From assembly GCA_030765605.1 (NCBI GenBank), contig JAVCCG010000151.1, positions 1 to 39,934 of the forward strand: a stretch of DNA of 39,934 bases, in the 5' to 3' direction. Under the pieces are notes generated by a model. That model saw nothing but the letters and a program-made list of their open reading frames with translations, searched no databases and was not told where the DNA came from. The stretch comes from Candidatus Alcyoniella australis. Its GTDB lineage: Bacteria > Lernaellota > Lernaellaia > JAVCCG01 > Alcyoniellaceae. Below, one piece after another: positions 15,377 to 24,459 of the stretch. Within the stretch, counting starts at the first letter, position 1. The number at the start of each line of letters is the position of its first letter. A program made the position numbers and the translations under genes.

Positions 15377-17019
15377 CACCTCACCTCGGGCAGGTCGTCG
15401 GTCCAACGTTGCAGTTCCAGGGCCGGGGCGCCCAGATCCAGACCGGTGAACGCTTCGGAGTCGAGCATCGCCTCGACCTGAACGCCGAGCAGCTCGCGCA
15501 GCTCGCGTTCGAAGGTCTCGCGCAGTTTGCCGGTGCGCAGCTTGCGCATCAGGTCCGCGGTCAGCACGCCGCCGAACCCCAGGGCACTGAGCACTCCGCT
15601 GAACGCCAGGGTGCCCAGGGTTCCCACGCTGGGGATGAACAGGTCGACCAGAAAGCCGGTGGAGGCGACGATCGTCACCAACGACCACAGCGGGTCCTTG
15701 ACCTTGTGCTGCTCCTGAAGCTGGGTCAGCAGCGCCTCGACGTCCTTGCGCGCGTCGAGGTTGACGCGCTGGACCAACTCGTCCAGCGCCGCGTCGAGCG
15801 CCTCATAATCGGGCGCGGGGGGCTCGATGGTTTCCCGGCCGTCGGCCAGACGCTGCACGCCGCGTTGCAGGTCCTGGCGGATGCGTGCCAACACCTCGCG
15901 GGCGTGACGCTTGAGCGGTGCGGAGTCGAGCAGGTCGACCAGCTCCTGCCGCGGCGGCTCGCTGCCCAGCAGGCTCTTGAGCCGCGACAGGGATGTGCGC
16001 CAGGGCGAGAAGACATCCATCCGCCGCAGGAACTCATCGGAGAAAAACGAGCGGCGAAAGCGTCCGGCATCGTTGACCTCGGAGGCTGCGCCGCGTCGCA
16101 GTTGATCGCGGGCGCGCTCGCGATCGCGGGCCGTGGTGGCGATCTCCACGGCCAGCTCGGATGCCAGGTTGACCAGCGCCTGCCTAAGCAGCCTGCTTAC
16201 GCGCGGGTTGGCCTCGGCCACCAGCGGTCCGAAGTCCTCGCGCCTAAATCGCGCGCCGGATTCCAGGTGCGGCAGCGAGGAGACCGCGGCCTCGCTCCAG
16301 AAGCTGCGCAGCGAGTCCAGCCGCGCCTGAAACTCGGGCTCGGTGGTGCGCGCGTGGTGGCGGTTGAGCACCACGAACAGCTCGCCGCGCGCCCGTTGCG
16401 GATGGAGCGCGCCCAAGGTGCGTTCGATCCGCTCGTGGTCGGCCTGGGCGAACGACTCCTCAGTCACCACCAGGATCACGCGGTCGATCCAGGGCAGCAT
16501 GCGCAGGGCCACGCTGTGCTCCTGCTGCGATTCAACGGTGCCCACGTCCGGCAGGTCGATCAGCGCGAAGCTTGCCGCGTCCGTGGTGAATACCGGCACG
16601 GCCAGAGCCTCGGTCGGCGTTCCGCTCAGATCGATCGCGTCGCCCTCGACCCAGCGCAGCGCTTTGATCGCCGGCCGTAAAAACGAGGGGTCGTCCACAA
16701 CTTTTGCCAAGCTCGGAGACAGGGCGACGATCGTACCCACGGTCTGGTGCGGGATCGGCGTGACCTTGGAGACCTCGGCTTCGGCGATGCTGTTGAACAG
16801 CGTCGATTTGCCGCTGTTGGCACTGCCGAGGATTCCGATTAACGCCGGAGCGTGCGGATGGCGCAGGCGCAGGTCGAGCAGACGGCACAGGCCCAGCAGG
16901 ATCTCGACCCTTTCGGTGCTGCGTCCCGGCCGTCGCTCGAGCAACTCGCCGAGCAGGCCGTTGCCGCGCTCAACGGCGGCACTCCACAGCGCGTCGAAGT
17001 CAGGCTCTTTGCTCATCAA
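15376..17019 (-). CDS. Dynamin-like GTPase 1
   Basis: A 547-residue protein with P-loop GSANSGKST (65-73), a Thr-bearing switch I (HQTVGT), G3 DLPDVG (155-160) and a G4-like VLNRHH (217-222) that lacks the usual Asp, so base recognition may be changed. The C-terminal half is alpha-helical with a hydrophobic pair (about 455-500: LVTIVASTGFLVDLFIPSVGTLG, GVLSALGFGGVLTADL) flanked by charged helices. The stop overlaps the start of GTPase 2 (TGATG). The first two codons are both Met; no strong ribosome-binding site separates them. The 11-bp hairpin just upstream ends the yvcK unit. Confidence 0.8.
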   Translation of the reverse strand: MMSKEPDFDALWSAAVERGNGLLGELLERRPGRSTERVEILLGLCRLLDLRLRHPHAPALIGILGSANSGKSTLFNSIAEAEVSKVTPIPHQTVGTIVALSPSLAKVVDDPSFLRPAIKALRWVEGDAIDLSGTPTEALAVPVFTTDAASFALIDLPDVGTVESQQEHSVALRMLPWIDRVILVVTEESFAQADHERIERTLGALHPQRARGELFVVLNRHHARTTEPEFQARLDSLRSFWSEAAVSSLPHLESGARFRREDFGPLVAEANPRVSRLLRQALVNLASELAVEIATTARDRERARDQLRRGAASEVNDAGRFRRSFFSDEFLRRMDVFSPWRTSLSRLKSLLGSEPPRQELVDLLDSAPLKRHAREVLARIRQDLQRGVQRLADGRETIEPPAPDYEALDAALDELVQRVNLDARKDVEALLTQLQEQHKVKDPLWSLVTIVASTGFLVDLFIPSVGTLGTLAFSGVLSALGFGGVLTADLMRKLRTGKLRETFERELRELLGVQVEAMLDSEAFTGLDLGAPALELQRWTDDLPEVR

Positions 17020-17037
17020 GACATCATACCAAAAGGC

Positions 17038-17080
17038 AAGCCCGGCGCATCTTCTGTCAAGGACGAGGGGCGCCGGGCTT
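17038..17080 (-). terminator. Hairpin after the yvcK-like gene
   Basis: AAGCCCGGCGC (17038-17048) is the exact inverse of GCGCCGGGCTT (17070-17080). On the minus strand it follows the yvcK-like stop and is followed by a short T-containing stretch (GCCTTTTGG), so it may end that transcript before the GTPase operon. Confidence 0.55.
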
Positions 17081-17093
17081 CAGGGCGAGGGTG

Positions 17094-18110
17094 TTAGCTC
17101 AGGCTGAAAGGATGCTCCATCAGCGGCCCGTGCGGTCTGTCGAATCTCGGCTGTGCGACCTGCGGTTGCGGAGCAGGCAGTCCCAACTCGCCGATGAACG
17201 GCAGATCGAACCAGCGGCCCAGGGCCCGCGCCGTGAGCAGCGGGTCGTGGCTTGCCGGGTCGGAGGCTCGGCGCAGGTGCGCGGCCATGGTCTTGACCGC
17301 TTCGGGCAGCCAGACCACGGAGCGGTCCATTGACAGTGCGTCGACCAACACGGTGTCGATCGAGCGGCCCACCGCCAGATCCAGGTGCGCGGTGAAGGAC
17401 TCGAAGTAGTCGAAGATCCGCATGCCCTCGGTCTGTTTGCCCTCTTCGGCGAGGTTGATCATCAGCACTCGCCGCGCCGGGCTCAGGGCAAAGGCCTCGG
17501 CGATTCCGGGGATCGTGAACGGCGGGAGCACGCTGGTGTAGAAGCTGCCCGGGCCGACGATGATCAGGTCGGCCGCGGCCAGTGCCTGCACTGCGTGCGG
17601 GTTGGCCTGCTGGTTGTTCAGGGCGCCGATTCGGTGCGGTTTGATGCCCGACTGAGCGATGCGCGTCTCGCCGACCACCACCTTGCCGCTTTGGTCGCGG
17701 GCCGAGATCGTGCAAGGCGTAAGGCTGGCGGGCAGCACTCTGCCGCGGCAGTCCAGGCAGTCGGCCATGATGTCCGAGACCACCTGCAGGTTTTCGACGT
17801 TGTCGAACACGTCGGAGAGGATCATGTTGCCAAACGAGCGTTGGCCCATCGACTCCCAGCTTAGGCGCGATTCAAACAGCTCGGCGATGCCGCGCTGCTG
17901 GGCCAGGGCGGTCAGGCAGCGCCGGATGTCGCCCGGCGGCGGCATGTTGTACTTGCGCCGCAGATGTCCCGAACATCCGCCGTCGTCCGAGACAGCCACG
18001 ATCGCGCTGATCTCGCATTCGAGCATCGTTAGGGCGCGCAGCATGTTTGTCTGGCCGTGCCCGCCGCCGATTGTCACAATTGATTTAGGACGATCCTTTA
18101 CCACTGCCAT
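17094..18110 (-). CDS. yvcK: YvcK/CofD-family protein
   Basis: A 338-residue protein of the YvcK (gluconeogenesis factor)/CofD family, which binds UDP-sugars and supports cell-wall metabolism and morphology. Landmarks are IVTIGGGHGQTNMLRAL (GGGHG at 15-19, where most members have GGGTG), AVSDDGGCSG (about 41-48), PPPGDIRRCL (57-66), SFGNMIL, and the later GPGSFYTSVLPPF and LMINLAEE. The start at 18110 (MAVVKDRPK) is preferred to 18152 because it sits at the usual distance from the first strand and has a G-rich stretch upstream. It is divergent from the polysaccharide export operon. Confidence 0.85.
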   Translation of the reverse strand: MAVVKDRPKSIVTIGGGHGQTNMLRALTMLECEISAIVAVSDDGGCSGHLRRKYNMPPPGDIRRCLTALAQQRGIAELFESRLSWESMGQRSFGNMILSDVFDNVENLQVVSDIMADCLDCRGRVLPASLTPCTISARDQSGKVVVGETRIAQSGIKPHRIGALNNQQANPHAVQALAAADLIIVGPGSFYTSVLPPFTIPGIAEAFALSPARRVLMINLAEEGKQTEGMRIFDYFESFTAHLDLAVGRSIDTVLVDALSMDRSVVWLPEAVKTMAAHLRRASDPASHDPLLTARALGRWFDLPFIGELGLPAPQPQVAQPRFDRPHGPLMEHPFSLS

Positions 18111-18511
18111 GCGATGCCCCCCAGGAATCCCGGCCGCAAATTGCGCGGCCATGTCATACCTTATCCGGATACCTAATAAAGCATGAAACGTACCAACAAC
18201 GAATACGTTGAATTTTTATGGACTTGTCTGATGACGACCCACTGCGGACAGGCCGGGATGATTACCTATCGACATGGGTGATTACCATTCGTTGTGCGGC
18301 TTGTGTCGATTAACAGGACGGTTTTGCGGCGCTGAAGTTGCGTGTATAGTAGCAGCTTAGAGCCACGGCAAAACTCGCGAGCGAACCAAGGGCGTGGTCC
18401 AATGACCCTCGCCGCGACGCGGGGCTTGTCCTCGGTATTACGGCTTTGCTCTGGCTCAAAGCCGGCGCGACGCGAGGCTGAATAATACTGCGGGCAAGAG
18501 GAAAGGTACGC
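18111..18511. promoter_or_regulatory. Divergent intergenic region yvcK-wzm
   Basis: No gene seen. It contains an inverted repeat ACAACGAAT (18196-18204) / ATTCGTTGT (18287-18295), a duplicated GATTACC (18260, 18280), and a unit (18415-18465: CGACGCGGGG, then GTATTA, then CTGGCT-CAA-AGCCGG hairpin) related to the two tandem units at 25127-25263. The wzm ATG has GAGGAAAGG about 10 nt upstream. Confidence 0.5.
18415..18465 (+). repeat. REP-like unit upstream of the polysaccharide operon
   Basis: Starts CGACGCGGGG and ends with the hairpin CTGGCT-CAA-AGCCGG (18451-18465). The two tandem units at 25127-25194 and about 25197-25263 share the same start, a central ATTA and the same kind of hairpin, in the same orientation relative to the downstream operon. 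Confidence 0.5.
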
Positions 18512-19276
18512 ATGGGCGGACTGGCCGGTTACTACAACCTGATTCGCGAGATCTCGGTCAGCGATTTCAAGCTGCGCTACAAGAACTCGACCCTGGGCTT
18601 CGTCTGGGTGATTCTCGAACCGTTGGCGATGATGTCGATTATGTACGTCATCTTCGCCCGCATCGTGCGCATACAGATCGATAACTACCAGCTTTTCCTG
18701 TTGATCGGGCTGGTGCAGTGGCAGCTGTTCTCGCGCGGCACCAACAGCGGGATCAACATCCTGGTCGGGCGCTCGGACATTCTGAAAAAGATCTATTTCC
18801 CACGCAAGGTGATGGTCTTCTCGGCCTGTCTGACCACGCTGTTCATGGCCTGTTTTGAAATGCTGATCTTCCTGGTGATGGGGCTGATCTTCGGCCTGGA
18901 CTTCCGGCCGGGACTGCTGTGGCTGGTGCCGCTGTTTTTACTCGAGTTCGTGGTGATCTACACGATCTGCCTGTTCTTGGCCCCGCTGAACCTGCGAATG
19001 CGTGATTTGCAGAATACCTGGAACATCGTGATCCGCATGGGCTTCTACCTCAGTCCGGTGCTGTACTCGGTGGACTTCATCCCCGAGCGGTTCCGCGGGT
19101 TGTACCTGTTCAACCCGATGGCGCGGATCATTCACTTCACACGCCACGTGGTGTTCCCCGAGGCCAACTACATCGACCATTGGTTCTGGCCGTTCGTGGC
19201 CCTGGTGTTGGTGCTGTTCATCGCAGCCAACCTGCTGTTTACCAAGCTCGAGCCGCGCTTCGGGGATTACGTATGA
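18512..19276 (+). CDS. wzm: ABC-2 polysaccharide export permease (Wzm-like)
   Basis: A 254-residue inner-membrane protein with an amphipathic N-terminal helix, six TM segments and the family blocks RYKNSTLGFVWVILEPL, QLFSRGTNSG, KKIYFPRKVMV and MGFYLSPVLYS. With the next gene it forms the ABC exporter that moves lipid-linked O-antigen, capsule or teichoic-type glycans across the inner membrane. The stop overlaps the wzt start (ATGA). First gene of a tightly packed five-gene operon. Confidence 0.92.
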   Translation: MGGLAGYYNLIREISVSDFKLRYKNSTLGFVWVILEPLAMMSIMYVIFARIVRIQIDNYQLFLLIGLVQWQLFSRGTNSGINILVGRSDILKKIYFPRKVMVFSACLTTLFMACFEMLIFLVMGLIFGLDFRPGLLWLVPLFLLEFVVIYTICLFLAPLNLRMRDLQNTWNIVIRMGFYLSPVLYSVDFIPERFRGLYLFNPMARIIHFTRHVVFPEANYIDHWFWPFVALVLVLFIAANLLFTKLEPRFGDYV

Positions 19277-20538
19277 GCGTGATCCAGGTCGACCACGTCT
19301 CGCGCGCCTTTGTCATCCCGCACACCGACAAGGCCACCCGGCGGGGCCGGATCGAGACCTTTATGCGCGGCAGGGCGCACTCGGAGGACGAGAAGTTCTA
19401 CGCGGTGCGCGACGTGAGTTTCAGCGTGGAGCGCGGCGAGACCGTCGGGCTGGTGGGGCGCAACGGCTCGGGCAAGAGCACGTTGCTCAAGATCCTGGCC
19501 AACATCCTGCGGCCGACCTCGGGCAATCTGCGGGTCGAGGGCAAGGTCAGCCCGCTTCTGGAGCTGGGGATGAGCCTCCACAAAGAGCTGACCGCTGTGG
19601 AGAACATCTTTCTTTACGGCGGCTACCTGGGCATGTCGCGGTCCTGGACCGAGCAGCGGGTGGAGCGCATCCTCGATTTCGCCGAGCTTGAGCGCTTCCG
19701 CGACGCCAAGCTCAAGAGCTTCTCCTCGGGCATGAAGGCGCGGCTGGCCTTCTCCGTGGCGATCCAGGTCGAGCCCGATATCCTGATGCTCGACGAGGTG
19801 TTTGCCGTGGGCGACTTCATGTTCAAGCAAAAATGCCTCAAGGAGATGGGGCGCTTCAAAGAGGCGGGGACCACGATTTTGTTCGTCAGTCACGACTTCG
19901 GCGCGGTGCGACGCTTCTGTGATCGTACGTTGGTGATGGAGAGCGGCGAGCTGATCTTCGACGGCGACACCGAGCAGGCGTTGGAGCTCTATATCTACCG
20001 CGCGGGTGAGCAGCGCAAGCAGCAGGTTGCGGCCAAGGGGACCAAAGAGCCGTGCGCAGAGGATAAATCCGCGCCCAAGCCGATCGATATCACCGTACCC
20101 AAGCGCTGGGGCAATGGGCCGTTGCGCATTGAGCGGGTCTGCTTTTTAGATAAAAACGGGAACGAGCGCGAGGCGTTTCGCTCGGGCGACCCGTTGCGTA
20201 TCCGCTTGCACTACAGCACCGAGCAACCGGTGGCCGACCCGGTGTTCGGCATCAGTCTCCACAATCTCAAACGGGTGCGCGTTTACGGCACCAATACCCG
20301 CAATCTGGACAAGCGCATCGATTCGATCGCGGGAACCGGCGCAGTCGATTTTATTATTCCCTCGTTCGCCATGGCTGCGGGCGAGTATCTGCTGACCGTG
20401 GCGGCTCACGATTACAACGACGACTCGCTGGTCTACGATCGGATCGAGCGCGAGTATTCGTTCAACGTGGCCAACCCCTATCCCTTTGCCGGCGAGGTCG
20501 ATCTGCGCGCCGAGTTCGAGGTGGTCCAGAATGTATAA
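19273..20538 (+). CDS. wzt: ABC exporter ATPase with C-terminal glycan-binding domain (Wzt-like)
   Basis: A 421-residue protein. The nucleotide-binding domain (about 1-245) has Walker A GRNGSGKST (62-70), signature FSSGMKARL (150-158), Walker B ILMLDE (170-175) and the switch His in FVSHD. A linker with many Lys/Ala residues leads to a beta-rich C-terminal domain (about 280-420), as in Wzt proteins of the E. coli O9a type, which recognise the non-reducing terminal modification of the polysaccharide. The start at 19273 overlaps wzm as ATGA. The C-terminal domain matters here because the next gene encodes a candidate terminating methyltransferase. Confidence 0.92.
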   Translation: MSVIQVDHVSRAFVIPHTDKATRRGRIETFMRGRAHSEDEKFYAVRDVSFSVERGETVGLVGRNGSGKSTLLKILANILRPTSGNLRVEGKVSPLLELGMSLHKELTAVENIFLYGGYLGMSRSWTEQRVERILDFAELERFRDAKLKSFSSGMKARLAFSVAIQVEPDILMLDEVFAVGDFMFKQKCLKEMGRFKEAGTTILFVSHDFGAVRRFCDRTLVMESGELIFDGDTEQALELYIYRAGEQRKQQVAAKGTKEPCAEDKSAPKPIDITVPKRWGNGPLRIERVCFLDKNGNEREAFRSGDPLRIRLHYSTEQPVADPVFGISLHNLKRVRVYGTNTRNLDKRIDSIAGTGAVDFIIPSFAMAAGEYLLTVAAHDYNDDSLVYDRIEREYSFNVANPYPFAGEVDLRAEFEVVQNV

Positions 20539-21589
20539 GGATTACGACGTCAAGCTGCGCAGGACCAAGGCTGACGATTACCGCGAATACCAGCGCAAGT
20601 TTCTCGAGGCGTTCAGGGAGCACGGCTGTCGCAGCGTGCTCGATCTGGGCTGCGGCCAAGGGGTGTTTCTCGATCTGCTGGCCGAGGCGGAGATCGAGGG
20701 CTTGGGAATCGACCTCGACCAAAATTTCGTCGAGGAGATCCGCGGCCGCGGATTCGAGGCGCTGCATGGGTCCGCGCTCGAGGGGCTGGACCGGCTCGAT
20801 CGGAAATTCGACGGCGTATTCCTCTCGCACCTGATCGAGCATCACCGGTCCACAGACGCCCTGGAGCTGTGCCGTAAAATTCACAACGTGCTGACGCCCG
20901 GCGGCCTGGTGCTGATCGTGACGCCCAACGTGCGCTCGCTGATTCAGCACCTGGAGATATTCTACCGCGACTACACCCACGAGCGCTTCTACCCCGCCGA
21001 GCTAATCGGTTTCTTTCTCGAGCAGGCCGGTTTCGAGGACGTGCAGTCCCAGGAGCTGCCCGAGAGCGCCTATATCCAGGTGCCCGGAGTCAGCGTCGAC
21101 AGCCAGCGGCCCGAACGCTTTTCGGACAAGCGTTTCCCCTCGCCGCGCGTACGTCGGATTGAGCAGCCGGCCAAGGCGCTGGAGCCGATCGCGATCCCCG
21201 AGCGCCAGAAACCGCTGGTGGGACACGGACCGCTGGCGCGGCTGGTGCGTCGCTGGCTGGGCGTTTCCAGGCTCGAGCAGGACTGCGCCGCGTTGCACCT
21301 CGCGTCGGCCCAGGCCTTCGAACAGTTGGTCGAACGCACCAACGCCCAACTGCTGTCCCTGGCGCGCAGCCAGCAACAACTGTCGGAGGCAATCCTCGAG
21401 ACCTTCGAGGGTCTGCAACAGGCGCGGCAGGAGTTCATTGCCAACCACAACAAACTGGTCGATAAGGTCGTCAACGTGCAAAGCGTGCTGAATCGGGACA
21501 ACGAGGTGGTCAGCTTCCTGGTGCGCCACGCCCTGCGGCCCAACGACATCAGCGTCAGCGCGAGCAGGCCCGTCGAGCCTCCTGCATGA
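20531..21589 (+). CDS. SAM-dependent methyltransferase with C-terminal coiled coil
   Basis: A 352-residue protein. The N-terminal domain is a class I methyltransferase: VLDLGCGQG (36-44), an acidic residue ending the next strand (GIDLD), HLIEHHRS, and LVLIVTPNVRS. The C-terminal third (about 255-335) is a long heptad-like helix rich in Leu, Gln, Glu and Ala, predicted by eye to be a coiled coil, then a short Pro-rich tail. In Wzt-dependent systems the chain terminator WbdD is a methyltransferase with a coiled coil that sets chain length; this protein has the same two-part logic but no kinase domain. The start at 20531 overlaps wzt by 8 nt, and the stop overlaps the next gene (ATGA). Confidence 0.8.
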   Translation: MYKDYDVKLRRTKADDYREYQRKFLEAFREHGCRSVLDLGCGQGVFLDLLAEAEIEGLGIDLDQNFVEEIRGRGFEALHGSALEGLDRLDRKFDGVFLSHLIEHHRSTDALELCRKIHNVLTPGGLVLIVTPNVRSLIQHLEIFYRDYTHERFYPAELIGFFLEQAGFEDVQSQELPESAYIQVPGVSVDSQRPERFSDKRFPSPRVRRIEQPAKALEPIAIPERQKPLVGHGPLARLVRRWLGVSRLEQDCAALHLASAQAFEQLVERTNAQLLSLARSQQQLSEAILETFEGLQQARQEFIANHNKLVDKVVNVQSVLNRDNEVVSFLVRHALRPNDISVSASRPVEPPA

Positions 21590-23079
21590 AATTGACCTTT
21601 ATCTCGGACCGCTACCCGCCCGACGTGGTCGGCGGCGCCGAGATCAGCCTGTTTCACCTGGTCAACGAGCTCAAGCTGCGGCCGGGGATCGAGCCGCAGG
21701 TGGTGGCGCTCACCGAGCAGCACGAGCAGGTCGTCAACGAGCAGATCGACGGCGTGCCGGTGACCAGGGTGCCCAGCCGCTACGATCATCGCTTCCCCCT
21801 GCCGCGCGTGCCGGTGGTCGTGCCCTGGGCCCGCGACCGCCCCACGGGCTGGCGCGGCAAAATCTGGCGGCGCGAGCAGCGGATCCTGGCCTGGTTCGAC
21901 CGCTTTTCGCCCTGGCCGCTCAAGCGGATCTGGCCGGCGATAAAGGCCCACGTTAAGTACCTGTTCAAGCGCACGCACACCTCGTTCGCGCTCAAGCTGG
22001 CGCTGTTTTGCACCAACTGCGTGGCCTATTTCCGCTCGCGCGAGAACATCGAATGCCTGGACGAAGACTTCGACCGCATTATCCGCATCGACGAGCTGCG
22101 CAGCACCGTGGAGGCGCTCGAGCCGGACGTGGTGCACGCCGACAACCAACGCAGCATCATGCGTTACGCCGAGCTGGACCTGCCGTTTCCCGCGGTGGCG
22201 ATGATCCGCGACATGAAATTCGTCTGCCCGCGGCGGGTGATCATCGGCCACGTGGGCGAGCGGCCTTGCACCGAATGCGACATGGCCTGCCTGGCGACCG
22301 TGCCGCGGCCGATGCGGCCGCTGCTGCGCAAGGTGTTCGAGCACAACCGCGAGTATCGGCTGCGCTGCCTGGCGCAGTTTAGCAAGGTCGTGACCACCAG
22401 CGCGTTTCTGCAATCGCTGATGGAGCGCGAGGCCGGAGTGCAGGCCCAGGTAGTGCCCAACGCCGTGGGTGAGATCGACAAGATGCAAAACGCCAAGCAG
22501 CGGATGACCAAGCGCAGCCAGGTGCCCACCGTGCTCTCGGTGGGCATGCTCCAGCGCCACAAGGGGATCGACCACGCGATCCGCATCATGCCAAAGCTGC
22601 GCAAACAGGTCCCGGACGCCGAACTGGTGATCGTGGGCCGCGGAGGCTACGAGCCGCAACTGCGCAAAGAAATTGAATTGCTTGGCGCTTCAGCATATAT
22701 TCGCTTCGCAGGATTCCTGACAGGCGAGGATCTTTACCAGGCATACCTGGATGCGGATTTAACGGTCTGTTTCACCAGATGGCCCGAGCCGTTCGGCCGG
22801 GTACCCCTGGAGTCGATGTTCTTCGAGCGGCCTGTGGTAGCCTCCAGACAAGGAGGATTTCTCGAGACCATCGAGCACGGCCGCACCGGACTGCTGGTCG
22901 AGCCCGGGGACGAACAGGCCCTGCTCGATGCCGTGGCCGAGCTGATGCTCGACAGCGAGCGACGGCTGAAGATGGGCCGGGCCGGGCACGAGAGCGTGTT
23001 GGAAAACTACTCGCCCGGGGCGGTGGCTGCCGCCTGGGAGCGAATCTATGCGGAGGTCGCCTCAGGGGCCGCTTCGTGA
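21586..23079 (+). CDS. Glycosyltransferase family 4 (A)
   Basis: A 497-residue GT-B enzyme. The N-terminal domain opens with FISDRYPPDVVGGAEIS. A Cys-containing stretch (about 215-240: VCPRRVI, then PCTECDMACLA) matches the CxxC-type insertion seen in some GT4 enzymes. The C-terminal donor-binding domain has SVGMLQRHKGIDHAI, VIVGRG and the E-x7-E motif EPFGRVPLE (E401, E409). It probably transfers a sugar from a nucleotide-sugar to the growing lipid-linked glycan. Coupled to the methyltransferase by an ATGA overlap. Donor and linkage cannot be read. Confidence 0.88.
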   Translation: MKLTFISDRYPPDVVGGAEISLFHLVNELKLRPGIEPQVVALTEQHEQVVNEQIDGVPVTRVPSRYDHRFPLPRVPVVVPWARDRPTGWRGKIWRREQRILAWFDRFSPWPLKRIWPAIKAHVKYLFKRTHTSFALKLALFCTNCVAYFRSRENIECLDEDFDRIIRIDELRSTVEALEPDVVHADNQRSIMRYAELDLPFPAVAMIRDMKFVCPRRVIIGHVGERPCTECDMACLATVPRPMRPLLRKVFEHNREYRLRCLAQFSKVVTTSAFLQSLMEREAGVQAQVVPNAVGEIDKMQNAKQRMTKRSQVPTVLSVGMLQRHKGIDHAIRIMPKLRKQVPDAELVIVGRGGYEPQLRKEIELLGASAYIRFAGFLTGEDLYQAYLDADLTVCFTRWPEPFGRVPLESMFFERPVVASRQGGFLETIEHGRTGLLVEPGDEQALLDAVAELMLDSERRLKMGRAGHESVLENYSPGAVAAAWERIYAEVASGAAS

Positions 23080-23111
23080 TCAGCGGCAAGGCAGGTTAGA
23101 TAAGTCTACCT

Positions 23112-24359
23112 ATGAGAATCCTCGGGTGCTCCATCGATTTTCGTCCCAAAGACGGCGGGATTTCGACCTTCGCCTTTGAGGTCGCCCGCTCGCTGCAGAA
23201 GGAGGTGGACGAGGTCTATTTCGTTGCCTCGCGCGTAGAGGGTTGGCGCGAATTCGACAAGACCAGCCCGTTTCCGATCTACCGCACAGACTTCGCCCTG
23301 GCGCCGATGAACAAGACGATCAAGGCCTCGCTGCAAGAGCTGCGCAACATGTTCAGCTCGATGCGGTTGTTCCGGCGCGTGATCCGCGAGAACAAGATCG
23401 AGTGCATCGTCTGCTTCCATTGGCGGATCTTCGGCCTGGTCAGCCTGCTGCTGGCGCGTTGGATGGGGATCAAGTTCTGCATGGTCGGCTACGGCCTGGA
23501 ACTCGCGCCCTACAGGCGCCGCAAGGTGCGGGGCCTGCCCTGGAGCAAGGCTCTGCGCAACCTGACGGCCAACCTAGTCGAACGTGCGGAGAACGCGGTG
23601 CGGGCCGCGGCCTTCCGTAAGGCCGACGGCGTGTTCGCGATCAGCGAATTTACCGAGGAGATGATCCGCTCCGTGGGCGTGGACCAGCAACGCTTATGCA
23701 TGACCTACTGCGGCGTCGACCCCCAGGCGTTCACCCCCGAGGCCGGCGCCGGCGAAGTGTTGGCGCGCCACGGGCTCGAGGGCAAACGGGTTGTAGTCTC
23801 GATCTCGCGGCTGATCCGGCGCAAGGGAATGGACAAGGCGCTGCACGCCTTTGGCCGCGTGCTCGAGCGCGTGCCCGACGCAATCTACCTGATCGTCGGA
23901 CGCGGCCCCTACGAAAAGGACCTGCGCAAGATCGTGGCCGAACGCAAATTGGAGCAGCACGTGGTCTTTGCCGGATTCGTGCCCGACGAGGAGTTGCCGC
24001 AGTACTACAACGCTTCGGAGCTGTTCCTGCTGCCTTGCCGCGAGGTGCCCGGCGGCGACGTCGAGGGCTTCGGCATCGTGTTTCTAGAAGCCAACGCCTG
24101 CATCAAGCCGGTGGTCGCCGGACGCTCGGGCGGCGTGGTCGACGCGGTGGAGGACGGCGTCAGCGGAATCCTGGTCGACCCACTGGACGAGCAGCAGATC
24201 GCCGACGCGGTGGTCAAGCTGCTGCAGGACCGCGAACTGGCCGCGACCATGGGCCGCCAGGGACGCGAGCGGGTGCTCGAGAAGTTCACCTGGCAGGCCG
24301 TGGGCCAGCGCTTCCATCGCTGCATCCAGAATGTGATCGAGCACGGCCGCCCCTGCTAG
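23112..24359 (+). CDS. Glycosyltransferase family 4 (B)
   Basis: A 415-residue GT-B enzyme with an N-terminal Gly-rich opening (SIDFRPKDGGISTFAFE), the C-terminal SISRLIRRKGMDKAL and YLIVGRGPYEKDL, and the E-x7-E motif EGFGIVFLE (E318, E326). It lies 32 nt after glycosyltransferase A and is the last gene of the export operon. Only two glycosyltransferases accompany the exporter, so other sugars must be added by enzymes encoded elsewhere or the repeat unit is simple. Confidence 0.88.
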   Translation: MRILGCSIDFRPKDGGISTFAFEVARSLQKEVDEVYFVASRVEGWREFDKTSPFPIYRTDFALAPMNKTIKASLQELRNMFSSMRLFRRVIRENKIECIVCFHWRIFGLVSLLLARWMGIKFCMVGYGLELAPYRRRKVRGLPWSKALRNLTANLVERAENAVRAAAFRKADGVFAISEFTEEMIRSVGVDQQRLCMTYCGVDPQAFTPEAGAGEVLARHGLEGKRVVVSISRLIRRKGMDKALHAFGRVLERVPDAIYLIVGRGPYEKDLRKIVAERKLEQHVVFAGFVPDEELPQYYNASELFLLPCREVPGGDVEGFGIVFLEANACIKPVVAGRSGGVVDAVEDGVSGILVDPLDEQQIADAVVKLLQDRELAATMGRQGRERVLEKFTWQAVGQRFHRCIQNVIEHGRPC

Positions 24360-24459
24360 GGCGTATTATTCACGAGGCTTCTGCTGCGACGCACAACCTG
24401 CTCGCAATAACCGCGTCATCTTCCCCGATCCGTCCTCGATCTACCGCAACGGGGAATGG

